Positions 50,709 through 59,769 of a DNA stretch of 64,000 nucleotides are shown here, in pieces (the first letter of the stretch is position 1; each line of letters starts with the position of its first letter). The notes below the pieces were generated by a model. It did no database searches. It saw only the letters and a list, made by a program, of their open reading frames with translations, and was not told where the DNA came from. A program made the position numbers and the translations under genes. The DNA comes from Halobellus salinus (GTDB taxonomy: Archaea > Halobacteriota > Halobacteria > Halobacteriales > Haloferacaceae), in assembly GCF_014646875.1 (NCBI RefSeq), contig NZ_BMOC01000012.1, positions 1 to 64,000 of the forward strand. The letters run 5' to 3'.

Positions 50709-52202
50709 TCACCGGTCGATCCGCTGTCTGACCCACCCGGTTGCGCCGCTGGGGAACGGATCGGCCGCCTCGCCGGTCTGGACCGTGCCCGCACCGTCGA
50801 CGGCTCGGACGACGACCTCGTCGACGCCGTCGGGGTCGAAGGCGTGCCGCCACTGGCGCCACACGTCGTCGCCGGGCAGCGGTTCGGAGAGGTCGGCGTC
50901 GAGCCAAGTGTCGCCGTCGTCGAGGGAGACCTCCACGCGGCCGACGCCGCGGGTGCCGGCGTAGGCGTGGCCCGCGACTTCGATCCGGCCGTCGTCGAGT
51001 TCGGTCGTGTCCCAGAGCTTCGCGACCGTACTGACCGGGCCGGTGCCGTGCCACCCCCGCTGTTCCCAGTAGCCGTCCGTCTCCTCGTCGAGCAGTTCGA
51101 TCTCGGTGAGCCACTTCACGTTGGTCTCGCCCCAGTGGCCGGGGACGAGAACGCGAACGGGGTGGCCGTGGGATTTCGGCAGCGGCTGGCCGTTCATCTC
51201 CCACGCCAGCAGGCCGTCCTCGAGCGCGTCGACCGGGAACTGCACGGAGTAGTCGTCCTCGGCGTGGAGCATCGCACACTCACACGCTCCCTCGGGATCC
51301 GCCCCGTCGAGCAGCGGCTTGATCGGCGTGCCGGTCCAGACGGCCGTGTCCATCTTCCGGCCGTTCAGTTGTTCGCCCACGCACCGGAGCGTCACGTACC
51401 GGTGTTCGACCGACATGTCGATGAGGTCCGCGTACGTGACCTCGGTGTTCGCGCCGACCTCCCCAGTGATCGACATCGACCAGTCGTCCGCAGGAACCTC
51501 CGGATCGAACTGGTTGATGTCGACGTTGTAGAAGTTCGGGATCTCGCTGACGAGCCCCGGTACGTCGTCGCCGGCGATGTCGAGCCGCTGTTCGTCGGCC
51601 TGCCGAAGGCGTTCCCGGACTGCGGGACTCGGGACGACATCAGCACTCGCGGGCCCCGGTTCGCCCTCGGAACCGGCCGACTGGTCGCGTCCGAGGACGC
51701 CGGCGACGCCGAGGAACCCGAGTGCACCCACCGCCGACGCCATCGCCCGCCGCCGGGACGGGTTGTAGCCGGCGGATCCGGCCGGAGCCGCACCGGCTCC
51801 AGCGAGTATCGCTACCGGAACGCCGGCCGCGACTGCGAGCACCGGCTCCGCCGTCGTCCCTGCCGTGATCCCCCACGCGAGGACGCCCGCAACGATGCTC
51901 CCGAGCGCGGTCCCGACGAGCGGCCGCTGGACCCGTCCGGCGGCGAGGATGCCGACGAGGCCGGCGGCGCCGAGCAGTCCAGCCGCGATGCCGACGGACA
52001 GCGCGACGTGCAGCAGGTGTCCCTGGTCGCCCACGTTTTCGATGGTAAACGCCACGACCGGGCCGGGCGTGAGCCGAACCACGAGCGTGTCGATCGGCGC
52101 GACCACGAACTGCCGAGTGTACCCCGCGACGGCGAACGACCCCGCAACACCCGTGGCCCCCGCCAGGAGGGCGAAGAGTACGTGGGTGCGTGAAATCTTC
52201 AT
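50709..52202 (-). CDS. Membrane-anchored molybdopterin oxidoreductase (sulfite-oxidase-like)
   Basis: A 497-residue protein. Four or five N-terminal membrane helices (residues ~5-155) precede a Tat-like cluster (SRRRAMASAVGALGFLG). The Mo-pterin catalytic domain (about 215-395) has the Mo-ligand Cys in VTLRCVGEQLNG and the HPVRVLVPGHWGETNVKWL segment. A C-terminal dimerisation (Mo-co dimer) domain ends with WRQWRHAFDPDG. This layout is known in haloarchaea. The electron partner and substrate (sulfite or another oxyanion) cannot be told. Confidence 0.88.
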   Translation of the reverse strand: MKISRTHVLFALLAGATGVAGSFAVAGYTRQFVVAPIDTLVVRLTPGPVVAFTIENVGDQGHLLHVALSVGIAAGLLGAAGLVGILAAGRVQRPLVGTALGSIVAGVLAWGITAGTTAEPVLAVAAGVPVAILAGAGAAPAGSAGYNPSRRRAMASAVGALGFLGVAGVLGRDQSAGSEGEPGPASADVVPSPAVRERLRQADEQRLDIAGDDVPGLVSEIPNFYNVDINQFDPEVPADDWSMSITGEVGANTEVTYADLIDMSVEHRYVTLRCVGEQLNGRKMDTAVWTGTPIKPLLDGADPEGACECAMLHAEDDYSVQFPVDALEDGLLAWEMNGQPLPKSHGHPVRVLVPGHWGETNVKWLTEIELLDEETDGYWEQRGWHGTGPVSTVAKLWDTTELDDGRIEVAGHAYAGTRGVGRVEVSLDDGDTWLDADLSEPLPGDDVWRQWRHAFDPDGVDEVVVRAVDGAGTVQTGEAADPFPSGATGWVRQRIDR

Positions 52203-52449
52203 ACCTCACACGGGGCCGGGACGGGCAAGTAGCTTGTTCAAACTCCCACCAAAATTCGTTCAGGGTACTCCTAAAATCCACCAGATACGGCGTGAGGGCC
52301 AGGAATTCTCGACAGTCTCCCATCGTCCTCGTCGACAAAACACGCCGGACCAGCCGGTCGGATGTCGCGGCGAGATCCTCCCCGTCGTCGATCAGGGATG
52401 CCCCCGTCTGCACAAAGATGATACCCGGTCCTGCGGTAGTTGTGGGCAA
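52200..52449 (-). other. Gap with an unassigned minus-strand frame
   Basis: The gap between the molybdopterin gene and the pentapeptide gene carries a minus-strand frame from an ATG at 52449. It reads GIIFVQTGASLIDDGEDLAA, then DRLVRRVLSTRTMGDCREF, and ends in STLNEFWWEFEQATCPS. Its composition is protein-like, but it continues into the neighbouring gene in another frame. It may be a fragment of a regulatory protein or chance. I see no promoter. Confidence 0.25.
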
Positions 52450-53496
52450 ATGGTCTGGATACCAACTGACGTGCCCGTCAACAGAATCAAACCCGGCGCC
52501 GACCTCGCGGGTGCCGACCTCGCGGAGGCGGATCTCGAAGGTGCGGACCTCTCCGGAGCTGACCTCTCCGGAGCCGATCTCACCGGAGCGGATCTCAGCG
52601 GGTGCGACCTGGCCGATGCTGACTTCGACGGTGCAACCCTCGAGAACGCCGTCCTCCGGGAGGCCGAACTCGACGGCGCGACGTTCCGCGACGCAACCCT
52701 CGCCGGCGCCGATCTGAGTGGGGTGTCGTTCTCGACGCTCGCGACCCTCGAGAACGCGGACCTGGGTGGTGCGACGCTCGAAACAGCGGAGCTTCCGTAC
52801 GCCGATCTGAGTGATGCGACGCTACGGGGCGCTGATCTGAAGCGGGCTGATCTCCGGAGTGCGGACCTCGGGCGGGCTGACCTCCGTGACGCCGACCTGT
52901 ACGATGCGTCGCTCAAAGAGACACACCTTAGATCCGTGGACGCCCGCGGGGCCGAGTTCGTGCGCGCATCGCTCCAGGGTGCGGATTTAGTCGGCGCGGA
53001 TCTCACAGGTGCGAGTTTCAGAGACGCGTGGCTTCGGCAGGCGGACCTCACACACACCGAACTCGAGGACGTGAACTTCGTGAACGCAACCGTCGAATCC
53101 GCTGTGTACGGCGAGTCGTTGGCCGACGCCACGGATTTCACCGCGGTCGATCTCCGGAACGCACTGTTGTCGACCTACGATTTCAGCGGCGCCGACTTTG
53201 CCGGTGCGAACCTCAGCGGGGCACACTTGTACCGGACGGATTTCTCGAACGCCGATCTCACCGATGCGGACCTCACCGCGGCCGAGGAGGCACCCGGCGA
53301 GGGAACGACCGACCTCCAGGAGGCCGATCTGAGCGGTGCGACTCTCGCGGGGGCCGACCTCGAAGACGCAAATCTCTCGGAGGCAGATCTCGACGGCGCT
53401 GACCTGACCGGCGCGAATCTCACCGGCGCCGACCTCGAAGACACTAATCTCTCCGACGCTGATCTGACCGGGACCCGGCTCGAAGACGGATCATAA
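52450..53496 (+). CDS. Pentapeptide-repeat protein
   Basis: A 348-residue protein built almost entirely of pentapeptide repeats of the A(D/N)LxG type, starting GADLAGADLAEADLEGADL at about residue 16 and running to the end. An irregular 40-residue segment lies around 195-235 (HTELEDVNFVNATVESAVYG). Such proteins fold into a right-handed quadrilateral beta helix. Functions range from gyrase protection to structural roles, so none can be assigned. The ATG at 52450 precedes VWIPTDVPVN, a short non-repeat cap. Confidence 0.92.
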   Translation: MVWIPTDVPVNRIKPGADLAGADLAEADLEGADLSGADLSGADLTGADLSGCDLADADFDGATLENAVLREAELDGATFRDATLAGADLSGVSFSTLATLENADLGGATLETAELPYADLSDATLRGADLKRADLRSADLGRADLRDADLYDASLKETHLRSVDARGAEFVRASLQGADLVGADLTGASFRDAWLRQADLTHTELEDVNFVNATVESAVYGESLADATDFTAVDLRNALLSTYDFSGADFAGANLSGAHLYRTDFSNADLTDADLTAAEEAPGEGTTDLQEADLSGATLAGADLEDANLSEADLDGADLTGANLTGADLEDTNLSDADLTGTRLEDGS

Positions 53497-53572
53497 GGAA
53501 CTGTCTCGTCCGGATCCGGTATCGCGTATCCGACGGTGTTGTACGGCTCGTTGTAACAAATCACCGGCCGCA

Positions 53573-55090
53573 TCACCCCTTGATGTTACACACCGGGAAC
53601 GTCCGCGCGACCGTGTCGCCGATTCCGAGCGCCTCCGACACCCGGACGACCTCGTCGACGTCTTTGTACACGCCGGGCGCCTCCTCGGCGACGGTCGCGC
53701 CCGACTGGGCCTTCACGTAGATCCCCTCGTGGTCCCGGAGTTCGTCCTGGACCGTCTCACCCCAAAACTCGTTTTTGGCCTGCGTCCGGCTCATGGTCCG
53801 GCCGGCACCGTGGGCGGTCGACCCGAACGCGACGTCCATCGAGTTGGCGCCGCCGCGGAGCACGTACGATCCTGCGCCCATACTCCCCGGGATGATCACC
53901 GGCTGGCCCACGTCGCGGTAGGCGACGGGGACCTCCGGCCGGCCCGCGGGGAACGCACGGGTCGCGCCCTTCCGGTGGACGTAGAGTTCCCGCTCGGCGC
54001 GGTCGACGGCATCCGCCTCGGCGGCCGGCCGCCCGTCGGCGTCGACAGCGACCTCGTGGTTCTCCTTCTTGCCGATGTTGTGGGCGACGTCGTAGAGCAG
54101 GTCCATCTCCAGGTCCTCCCAGTCGGCGTCGAACACTCGCTCGAAGACCCGCCGGGTCCGGTGGGTGATCAACTGGCGGTTCACCCACGCGAAGTTGATC
54201 GCCGCACACATCGCGCCGTAGTACGCCTCCGCCAACTCGGAACCCGCAGGCGCGGCCGCGAGTTCCTTGTCCGGGAGGTCTTCGAGCAGGTCGGCGTGTT
54301 CGCGCTCGATGTCCCGGAGGTAGTCCGAGCACACCTGGTGGCCGAGCCCTCGGGAGCCGCAGTGGATGAGCACGACGACCTGGTCGGGCTCCAGTCCGTA
54401 TGCGTCAGCAACGTCCGGTCGGTAGATGTCGGTGACGCGCTGGACCTCCAGGAAGTGGTTGCCCGAGCCGAGGCTGCCGACCTGGTTGCGGCCGCGGTCC
54501 TTCGCTTTGTCCGAGACCGCATCGGCGTCGGCGTCGGGGCGCCGCCCGCCGTCCTCGCAGTGTTCGAGGTCCGCCCGGACCGCGTAGCCGTGCTCAAGCG
54601 CCCAGTCGACGCCGCGTTCGAGGATCGCCTCGACGGTGTCGCGGTCGGTTTCGACGATGCCGCCGCCGCCGAGTCCCGACGGGACGTTCGCGAAGAGCGC
54701 GTCGACGAGTTCGGCCTCTCGGCCCCGGAGGTCGTCGTAGGTCAGGTTCGTCCGGACCATTCGGACGCCGCAGTTGAGATCATAGCCCACCGCTCCCGGC
54801 GAGATACACCCGGTCTCGGCGTCAGTCGCCCCCACACCGCCGACCGGGAAGCCGTACCCCTGGTGGCCGTCGGGCATACACACCGCGGGCTCGGTGATCC
54901 CCGGCAGGTGGGTCACGTTCCGCAGTTGCTGGAGCGTCTCGTCGTCGCCGATCTGTTCTAAGAGCTCCTCGCTGGCCAGCACCCGGGCAGCGACGCCCAT
55001 ATCGCCCTCGCGAGGGATCTCCCAGACGTGCTCGCGAACTCGTTCGAGCCGGATCCCGTCGAACTCGCGAACCGCAGCGTCGTCGGTCAT
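53573..55090 (-). CDS. rtcB: tRNA-splicing ligase RtcB
   Basis: A 505-residue RNA ligase that joins 2',3'-cyclic-phosphate and 5'-OH ends, needed to splice intron-containing tRNAs such as tRNA-Trp of this window. It shows metal ligands in GAVGYDLNCGVRMV and VVLIHCGSRGLGHQV, and the guanylylation His in STAHGAGRTMSR. The N-terminal LPGITEPAVCMPDGHQGYGF is typical. The length fits the family. A GTG at 55102 would add four residues; ATG 55090 (MTDDAAVREF) is preferred. No archease gene is adjacent. Confidence 0.96.
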   Translation of the reverse strand: MTDDAAVREFDGIRLERVREHVWEIPREGDMGVAARVLASEELLEQIGDDETLQQLRNVTHLPGITEPAVCMPDGHQGYGFPVGGVGATDAETGCISPGAVGYDLNCGVRMVRTNLTYDDLRGREAELVDALFANVPSGLGGGGIVETDRDTVEAILERGVDWALEHGYAVRADLEHCEDGGRRPDADADAVSDKAKDRGRNQVGSLGSGNHFLEVQRVTDIYRPDVADAYGLEPDQVVVLIHCGSRGLGHQVCSDYLRDIEREHADLLEDLPDKELAAAPAGSELAEAYYGAMCAAINFAWVNRQLITHRTRRVFERVFDADWEDLEMDLLYDVAHNIGKKENHEVAVDADGRPAAEADAVDRAERELYVHRKGATRAFPAGRPEVPVAYRDVGQPVIIPGSMGAGSYVLRGGANSMDVAFGSTAHGAGRTMSRTQAKNEFWGETVQDELRDHEGIYVKAQSGATVAEEAPGVYKDVDEVVRVSEALGIGDTVARTFPVCNIKG

Positions 55091-55177
55091 GTCCGGATCC
55101 ACGTCGGGGTCGGAGGAAAGGGTTCCCTTCGCGGGTCGCGGTCGACACCGGGGACCGAAGCGGGAGCGACCCCGCGC

Positions 55178-56287
55178 TCACGCCGCCCGTTCGGACACCC
55201 GATCGACCCACTCCGCTGCCGACTCGGTTCGGCCGCGGAGCCACGCGTCGACCGACCACTCGCCGGCGCCGGTCACGAGAAGCGCCGACGCCAGCCCGAA
55301 CAGCGAGATGTGTGCGAGCACCGGGTCGTCGGGGAGCCCGAACAGGGTGGTGGTAAACAGCAGAAAGGCGACCGCGGAGGCGCCGCGGGTGAACGCACCC
55401 AGAATTAGGAGCGTGCCGACCGCCGCCTCGGTGACCCCCGCGCCGACGACCCAGAGTTCGGGACTCACGGGGACGACGGCGGTCAGGTTGTATTTTGCAA
55501 CCACCGCGGTCGCGTTGCCGGGGTTCATCAGTTTCTGCGTGATCCCCAAGTACACGAACGAGACCCCCAGTCCGACCCGGACGATCACGGGGACGAGCGC
55601 CCGGTAGGGATCTACCCGGTCGACGAACGGGACCGCCACCGCGCGGTAGAAGGGATCGATCCGCGAGTAGACCGTGTCGGCGTCGGCGAGCCGGGAAACC
55701 ACGTGGTCCGCGCTCGGCCGTCCCCCGCCGAGGAGTGCGATTGCGGCGAACGCGGGGACGTACTCGACGGCCAAGAGCAACGCCGGCTCGAACGCCAGCC
55801 CGCCGAGATACCCAACCAGCCCCACGAACGCGATGAGACGTGTCCCGAATCCGAAGAGCAGGAGAAAGCCGACTGCGATCCCGAACAGTCGGACGAACGT
55901 GGGCGACGGAAGCGTCACCGCCGGCGAGAAGTAGTAGCCCGCAAACCCAGCCCCCACAAGGGGTAACCCCACGCTCAACCGGAGGAGCCACGGCAGCAGG
56001 TCGCGGTAGCCCGCCATCGTGTCGCGGAAGACCGCGAGGTCGCGCTGGAAGGGTCTGAGCCGGAGGTACACCGCCGCGACCGCAACGCCCCCGACGCCGC
56101 CGGCCGCGAGCAGCGCGATATTGAACGGGTTCGTCAGCGCCGTGCGAAGGAACTCCGCGACGGCCAGGGGGTCGCCGCCGGGCGTGACGTACCGGACGTG
56201 CGCAGCGGCTCGCCCGGCGAGGCTGAGCGTCACGAGGACGACCGCAAGCGCGACGACGACGCGTCTGTGGAGGGCCCGAATACACAT
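55178..56287 (-). CDS. DoxX-like multi-span membrane protein
   Basis: A 369-residue integral membrane protein with about nine helices. The first serves as signal anchor (VVVALAVVLVTLSLAGRAAAH). The C-terminal part (VIVRVGLGVSFVYLGITQKLMNPG, ELWVVGAGVTEAAVGTLLILG) matches the DoxX/DoxD family, related to thiosulfate:quinone oxidoreductase subunits and quinol-linked membrane proteins. The ATG at 56287 is chosen; the frame extends upstream to 56347 without protein character. It is alone between rtcB and the DUF5799-like gene. Confidence 0.8.
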   Translation of the reverse strand: MCIRALHRRVVVALAVVLVTLSLAGRAAAHVRYVTPGGDPLAVAEFLRTALTNPFNIALLAAGGVGGVAVAAVYLRLRPFQRDLAVFRDTMAGYRDLLPWLLRLSVGLPLVGAGFAGYYFSPAVTLPSPTFVRLFGIAVGFLLLFGFGTRLIAFVGLVGYLGGLAFEPALLLAVEYVPAFAAIALLGGGRPSADHVVSRLADADTVYSRIDPFYRAVAVPFVDRVDPYRALVPVIVRVGLGVSFVYLGITQKLMNPGNATAVVAKYNLTAVVPVSPELWVVGAGVTEAAVGTLLILGAFTRGASAVAFLLFTTTLFGLPDDPVLAHISLFGLASALLVTGAGEWSVDAWLRGRTESAAEWVDRVSERAA

Positions 56288-56425
56288 ACTGATCCGTTCG
56301 TCCCCGGGGGTGAAAGAGACACCGACACACCGGAGGAGCCGGCCCACGGTCGGGTGCGGATACAGGGTCAGTGAACCGCCCCGGGGGAGAACCGACAGGG
56401 GACCGCCGCCACGCGCTCGAAGGGG

Positions 56426-56519
56426 GCGATCGACCTCGCCGTCACTCCTGGTAGGCGATCGACCTCGCCGTCACTCCTGGTAGGCGATCGACCTCGCCGT
56501 CACTCCTGGTAGGCGATCC
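56426..56519 (+). repeat. Three 29-bp tandem repeats over a gene stop (plus partial fourth)
   Basis: Perfect copies start at 56426, 56455 and 56484, and a partial one at 56513. Each copy contains, on the minus strand, ATCGCCTACCAGGAGTGA, the last five codons and stop of the DUF5799-like gene, whose true stop lies in the third copy. Confidence 0.92.
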
Positions 56520-56946
56520 GGACCTGTTCCCACTTGTTCTTCGACGCGAGTTGGCTCTGGAGGGCGTCGGCGTACGCCTGGGTGAGTTCCTCCGCGGCGT
56601 TGACTCGGTCCTGATCCACGCCGCCACCGCCGCCCAATCCGAGCGCGCCTTTCAGAGAATCCACGATTCCACCGCCGCTCGAGCCGGGTTCGCCGCCGGA
56701 TGCGCCCCCCATCTGCGACATCTGCGAGCGGACGTTCTCGAGTTCGGGCATGATCTGCGGGAGCTTTTCGGTGTCGGCGACGATCCGTGCTCGCTCGGGG
56801 TCGTCGGCGTGTTCGATGTCGAGTTCGGTTGCGGTCATGATCAGCCCCCACTCCTGGCTGCTGAACTCCGAACTCCGCACGCGGTCGTTGAACTCCCTGT
56901 CGACAGTCATCCGGTCTCCGACGATGCTGTCGGTCCAGTCGGTCAT
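56500..56946 (-). CDS. DUF5799-like haloarchaeal protein
   Basis: A 148-residue soluble acidic protein. The N-terminal TDSIVGDRMTVDREFNDRV and EWGLIMTATELDIEHAD form a helical domain. A Gly-rich loop (GASGGEPGSSGGGIVDSL) precedes a C-terminal helix (AYADALQSQLASKNKWEQVR). I recall this as DUF5799, specific to haloarchaea, of unknown function. Its final codons are repeated downstream in a 29-bp tandem array. Confidence 0.8.
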   Translation of the reverse strand: MTDWTDSIVGDRMTVDREFNDRVRSSEFSSQEWGLIMTATELDIEHADDPERARIVADTEKLPQIMPELENVRSQMSQMGGASGGEPGSSGGGIVDSLKGALGLGGGGGVDQDRVNAAEELTQAYADALQSQLASKNKWEQVRIAYQE

Positions 56947-57067
56947 ACCGCCCGGTACGGCGGTCGCCGGCTTCAGCGTTTCCCCGGGCCTGGCGGCGCC
57001 GTATGGGAGCGAAACGCGGCCGAGCCACTACGGAAAGGAATTTTTGCCTGCGAAAAGACTGCGGGAT

Positions 57068-58345
57068 ATGGACCGATACGACCTCCTCTACCGCCTCTAC
57101 GACGAGACGGAGACCGACACTCTCCGGGATCTTCGGGATTTCGTCGACCTCTTTCCGCCGGTCGATTCCCGGGTCGCACTCGAATACTGGGAGGACGCGA
57201 GTGACGAACTCGACGCGCGGAAACGCGAGATAGAGGGGGCGTACCCCCAGGTGGATATCCTCGCCGACATCGCCGCCCGCGCGACCAGAGAGCAGACGTT
57301 CACCGCCGTGGACCTCCACTCGAAGTACGGCCGTCGGGTCAACGCACTGGTACTCGATGTCGACGAGACGCTCCGGTCGGCCGGCCGGACCGACAACGAA
57401 ATCCCCCGGGAGACGCTGCACCTCCTGACCGAACTCCACGAGTCGGGGCTCCCGATCGTGATCTGTACCGGCCAGACGCTCGAAAACGTTAAGGGGTTTA
57501 TGATCCAGGGGCTGGGGACCGGACTCGTCCATTCCGGGTCCCTGAGCATTGTCTACGAGGCCGGGACGGGAGTGTTCACCCCCGGCCACGGATCGGACAC
57601 CAAGCGACTCCTCTACGAGGGGGTAGACGAGTCGATCCGGTCGGTGTTCTCGCGGGTCCGATCGCGCGTGTTGACCGCCGCGCCGCCGGAGCTCCGGCAA
57701 TGTGTCCACCTCCAAGGCAACGAGTTCAACGTGACGCTGAAACCCAACTTCGACGTCGGGAGCGACGCCGCCGAGCGGGTGATCGATCAAGGGCTTGTCT
57801 ACCTCGTCGACCTCCTGGGCCGGGCGGTGGTCGAATCGCTGGACGTGGGCGGGGGTGACGGGGTCGACTCCACAACTGGCGGCGGCACCGACCGCGCTGC
57901 CGACTGGGCCCGGGCGTACTACGCCGACGCGGACCCCGAGATCGCGGCCGTCCTCGAGGGTGAGGCCGCGACCCCAGAGCGGGAGGTCGATGACGTCCCC
58001 GGAGCGGTCGGGGAGCGGTTCGACCGGATCGACGTGGCGTACTACCACGCCGACGCGGCGGAGATCGGGTCGCTCGACCTCGACAAACCAACCGGCGTCC
58101 GGGCCGCACTCGACGTGTTGGAGATCGACGATCCGTTCGTGGTGGTGATGGGCGACAGCAAGTCCGACCTCCGGGTGATGGAGTGGGCCGACCGGACCGA
58201 CTCGGGGATCGCGGCCGCGCCGAGCCACGCTTCGGCGTCGGTACTCGACCACGTCCGCGCCACCGACGAGCTGGTGTACGACCCCGGCGACGCGGGGTCG
58301 GTGCTACGGATCGCGTCCGTGTTGAACCGGCTGGACGAGTGGTGA
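57068..58345 (+). CDS. HAD-superfamily hydrolase, large form
   Basis: A 425-residue protein with a helical N-terminal region (about 1-90), then HAD motif I LVLDVDETLRSAG near residue 98, motif II VICTGQT, and an unusually long cap with an acidic linker at about 255-310. The C-terminal motifs FVVVMGDSKSDLRVM (D-x-x-x-D) follow. It resembles the Cof-type or trehalose-phosphatase-like HAD phosphatases. It is divergent from the DUF5799-like gene. ATG 57068 follows GAATTTTTGCC, a weak TATA-like signal. The substrate is unknown. Confidence 0.82.
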   Translation: MDRYDLLYRLYDETETDTLRDLRDFVDLFPPVDSRVALEYWEDASDELDARKREIEGAYPQVDILADIAARATREQTFTAVDLHSKYGRRVNALVLDVDETLRSAGRTDNEIPRETLHLLTELHESGLPIVICTGQTLENVKGFMIQGLGTGLVHSGSLSIVYEAGTGVFTPGHGSDTKRLLYEGVDESIRSVFSRVRSRVLTAAPPELRQCVHLQGNEFNVTLKPNFDVGSDAAERVIDQGLVYLVDLLGRAVVESLDVGGGDGVDSTTGGGTDRAADWARAYYADADPEIAAVLEGEAATPEREVDDVPGAVGERFDRIDVAYYHADAAEIGSLDLDKPTGVRAALDVLEIDDPFVVVMGDSKSDLRVMEWADRTDSGIAAAPSHASASVLDHVRATDELVYDPGDAGSVLRIASVLNRLDEW

Positions 58346-58390
58346 GGCAGTGTCCCGAACTATATCCGACTACCCGCACAAAACGGACCG

Positions 58391-59692
58391 ATGACCGACT
58401 GGATCGGCGACACGTTCACGAGTTCGGCCGGATGGGACCACCTGGAGACGCTGGTCGACACCGATACCCGGATGGCGGGCACAGACGGGGAACGCCGCGC
58501 GGCGGAGGCGACGCGCGACGCGCTCACGGAGGTGGGTGCGCGAGACGCGCGGCTCGAGACCGTCCCGATACAGGGGTGGGAACGCGGGGGGTCCGCGATC
58601 GACGCCGGCGACACCACGCAAGAGTGTATCGCACTCCCTCGGAGCCCCAGCGGCGAGACAACGGGGGAGTTGATCGACCTCGGACACGGGCTGCCCGCGG
58701 ATTTCGACCGAGATCTGGCGGGAGCGGTCGTGATGACAGCCAGCGACGTGCCGGGGTGGTACGACCGATATCTCCACCGGCGGGAAAAGTACTACCGCGC
58801 GGTTGAGGCCGGCGCGGCGGCGTTCGTCTACGCCAACCACGTCGAGGGGTGCCTTCCGCCGACTGGCAGTGTCGGCACCGAGGCGTCGCCGATCGGCGAT
58901 ATCCCCGCGGTCGGGGTCTCGAAGGAGGTCGGTGCGCGTCTCGCACGCCGGTTCGAGGGGGAGTCCGTGTCCGTTTCCGTCGATGCGAAGATCTCGGGGG
59001 CGACGAGCCAAAACGTCCACGCGGAGCTGGGACCGGACACCGACTCGGAGGTGCTGGTCACGAGTCACGTCGACGCACACGACATCGCCGAGGGGGCGGC
59101 GGACAACGGCGCAGGAACCGCTGCGGTCGTCGAGATCGCCCGGGCGCTCGCTCGGCGGGAGGCGGAGCTGGACACCCGCGTCCACGTCATCGTGTTCGGC
59201 GCCGAGGAGGTCGGCCTCGTGGGCTCCCGATACGACGCCGAACGGCGGGACCACGACGCGATCACCGCGGTCGTGAACAACGACGGGGTGGGACGCGCCC
59301 GGGACCTAGTGTGTGACACCCACGGGTTTGATGATCTCGCCGACGCCGCTGCCCGGGTTGCCGACCGGATGGACCACCCGATCGACACCCCGCCGGAACT
59401 CGGCCCCCACAGCGACCACTGGCCGTACGTAACGTGGGGGGTGCCGGGGTATTTCGTTCGCTCCGACACCGGGAGCGCCGGCCGCGGGTGGGGGCACACG
59501 TACGCCGATACCCTCGACAAACTCGACCCACGCGACCTCCGCGAGCAGGCGATCCTGCTGACCGAGCTGGTCGTCGAACTCGCGGCCGAGGACACGACGG
59601 TCGCACACCGGTCGCCGGAGTCGATCGCCGACCAGTTGGAAGCCGAAGACCTCGCCGAGGGGATGCGGGTGATCGGCGACTGGCCGTACTGA
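58391..59692 (+). CDS. M28-family zinc aminopeptidase
   Basis: A 433-residue peptidase. The metal-binding set is visible: TSHVDAHDIAEG (His/Asp), ADNGAGTAAVVEIARAL (bridging Asp), FGAEEVGLVGS (catalytic Glu and ligand), NNDGVGR (Asp) and GPHSDHWPY (His). A PA-type insert region (residues ~100-210, VVMTASDVPGWYDRYL) precedes it, as in M28 peptidases. No signal peptide is seen, so it is probably cytosolic. Its start is 45 bases after the HAD stop. Confidence 0.92.
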   Translation: MTDWIGDTFTSSAGWDHLETLVDTDTRMAGTDGERRAAEATRDALTEVGARDARLETVPIQGWERGGSAIDAGDTTQECIALPRSPSGETTGELIDLGHGLPADFDRDLAGAVVMTASDVPGWYDRYLHRREKYYRAVEAGAAAFVYANHVEGCLPPTGSVGTEASPIGDIPAVGVSKEVGARLARRFEGESVSVSVDAKISGATSQNVHAELGPDTDSEVLVTSHVDAHDIAEGAADNGAGTAAVVEIARALARREAELDTRVHVIVFGAEEVGLVGSRYDAERRDHDAITAVVNNDGVGRARDLVCDTHGFDDLADAAARVADRMDHPIDTPPELGPHSDHWPYVTWGVPGYFVRSDTGSAGRGWGHTYADTLDKLDPRDLREQAILLTELVVELAAEDTTVAHRSPESIADQLEAEDLAEGMRVIGDWPY

Positions 59693-59738
59693 GCCGACGG
59701 AGGTACCGACCCCGGGGGCCGGCCTCACGCCCTCCAAA

Positions 59739-59752
59739 GGTTTACCTCATAT
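59739..59752 (+). promoter_or_regulatory. TATA-like promoter of the sugar-acid dehydratase gene
   Basis: GGTTTACCTCATATCGAG, centred about 25 bases before the ATG at 59770, fits an archaeal TATA box for a leaderless gene. Confidence 0.4.
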
Positions 59753-59769
59753 CGAGTAAAGCACTCCAC

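Noticed and set aside
56471-58252. 593-codon minus-strand open frame opposite the HAD gene
   Set aside because: It is an antisense frame of a high-GC gene, Arg/Val/Asp-rich, without motifs; the plus-strand HAD gene has clear catalytic motifs.
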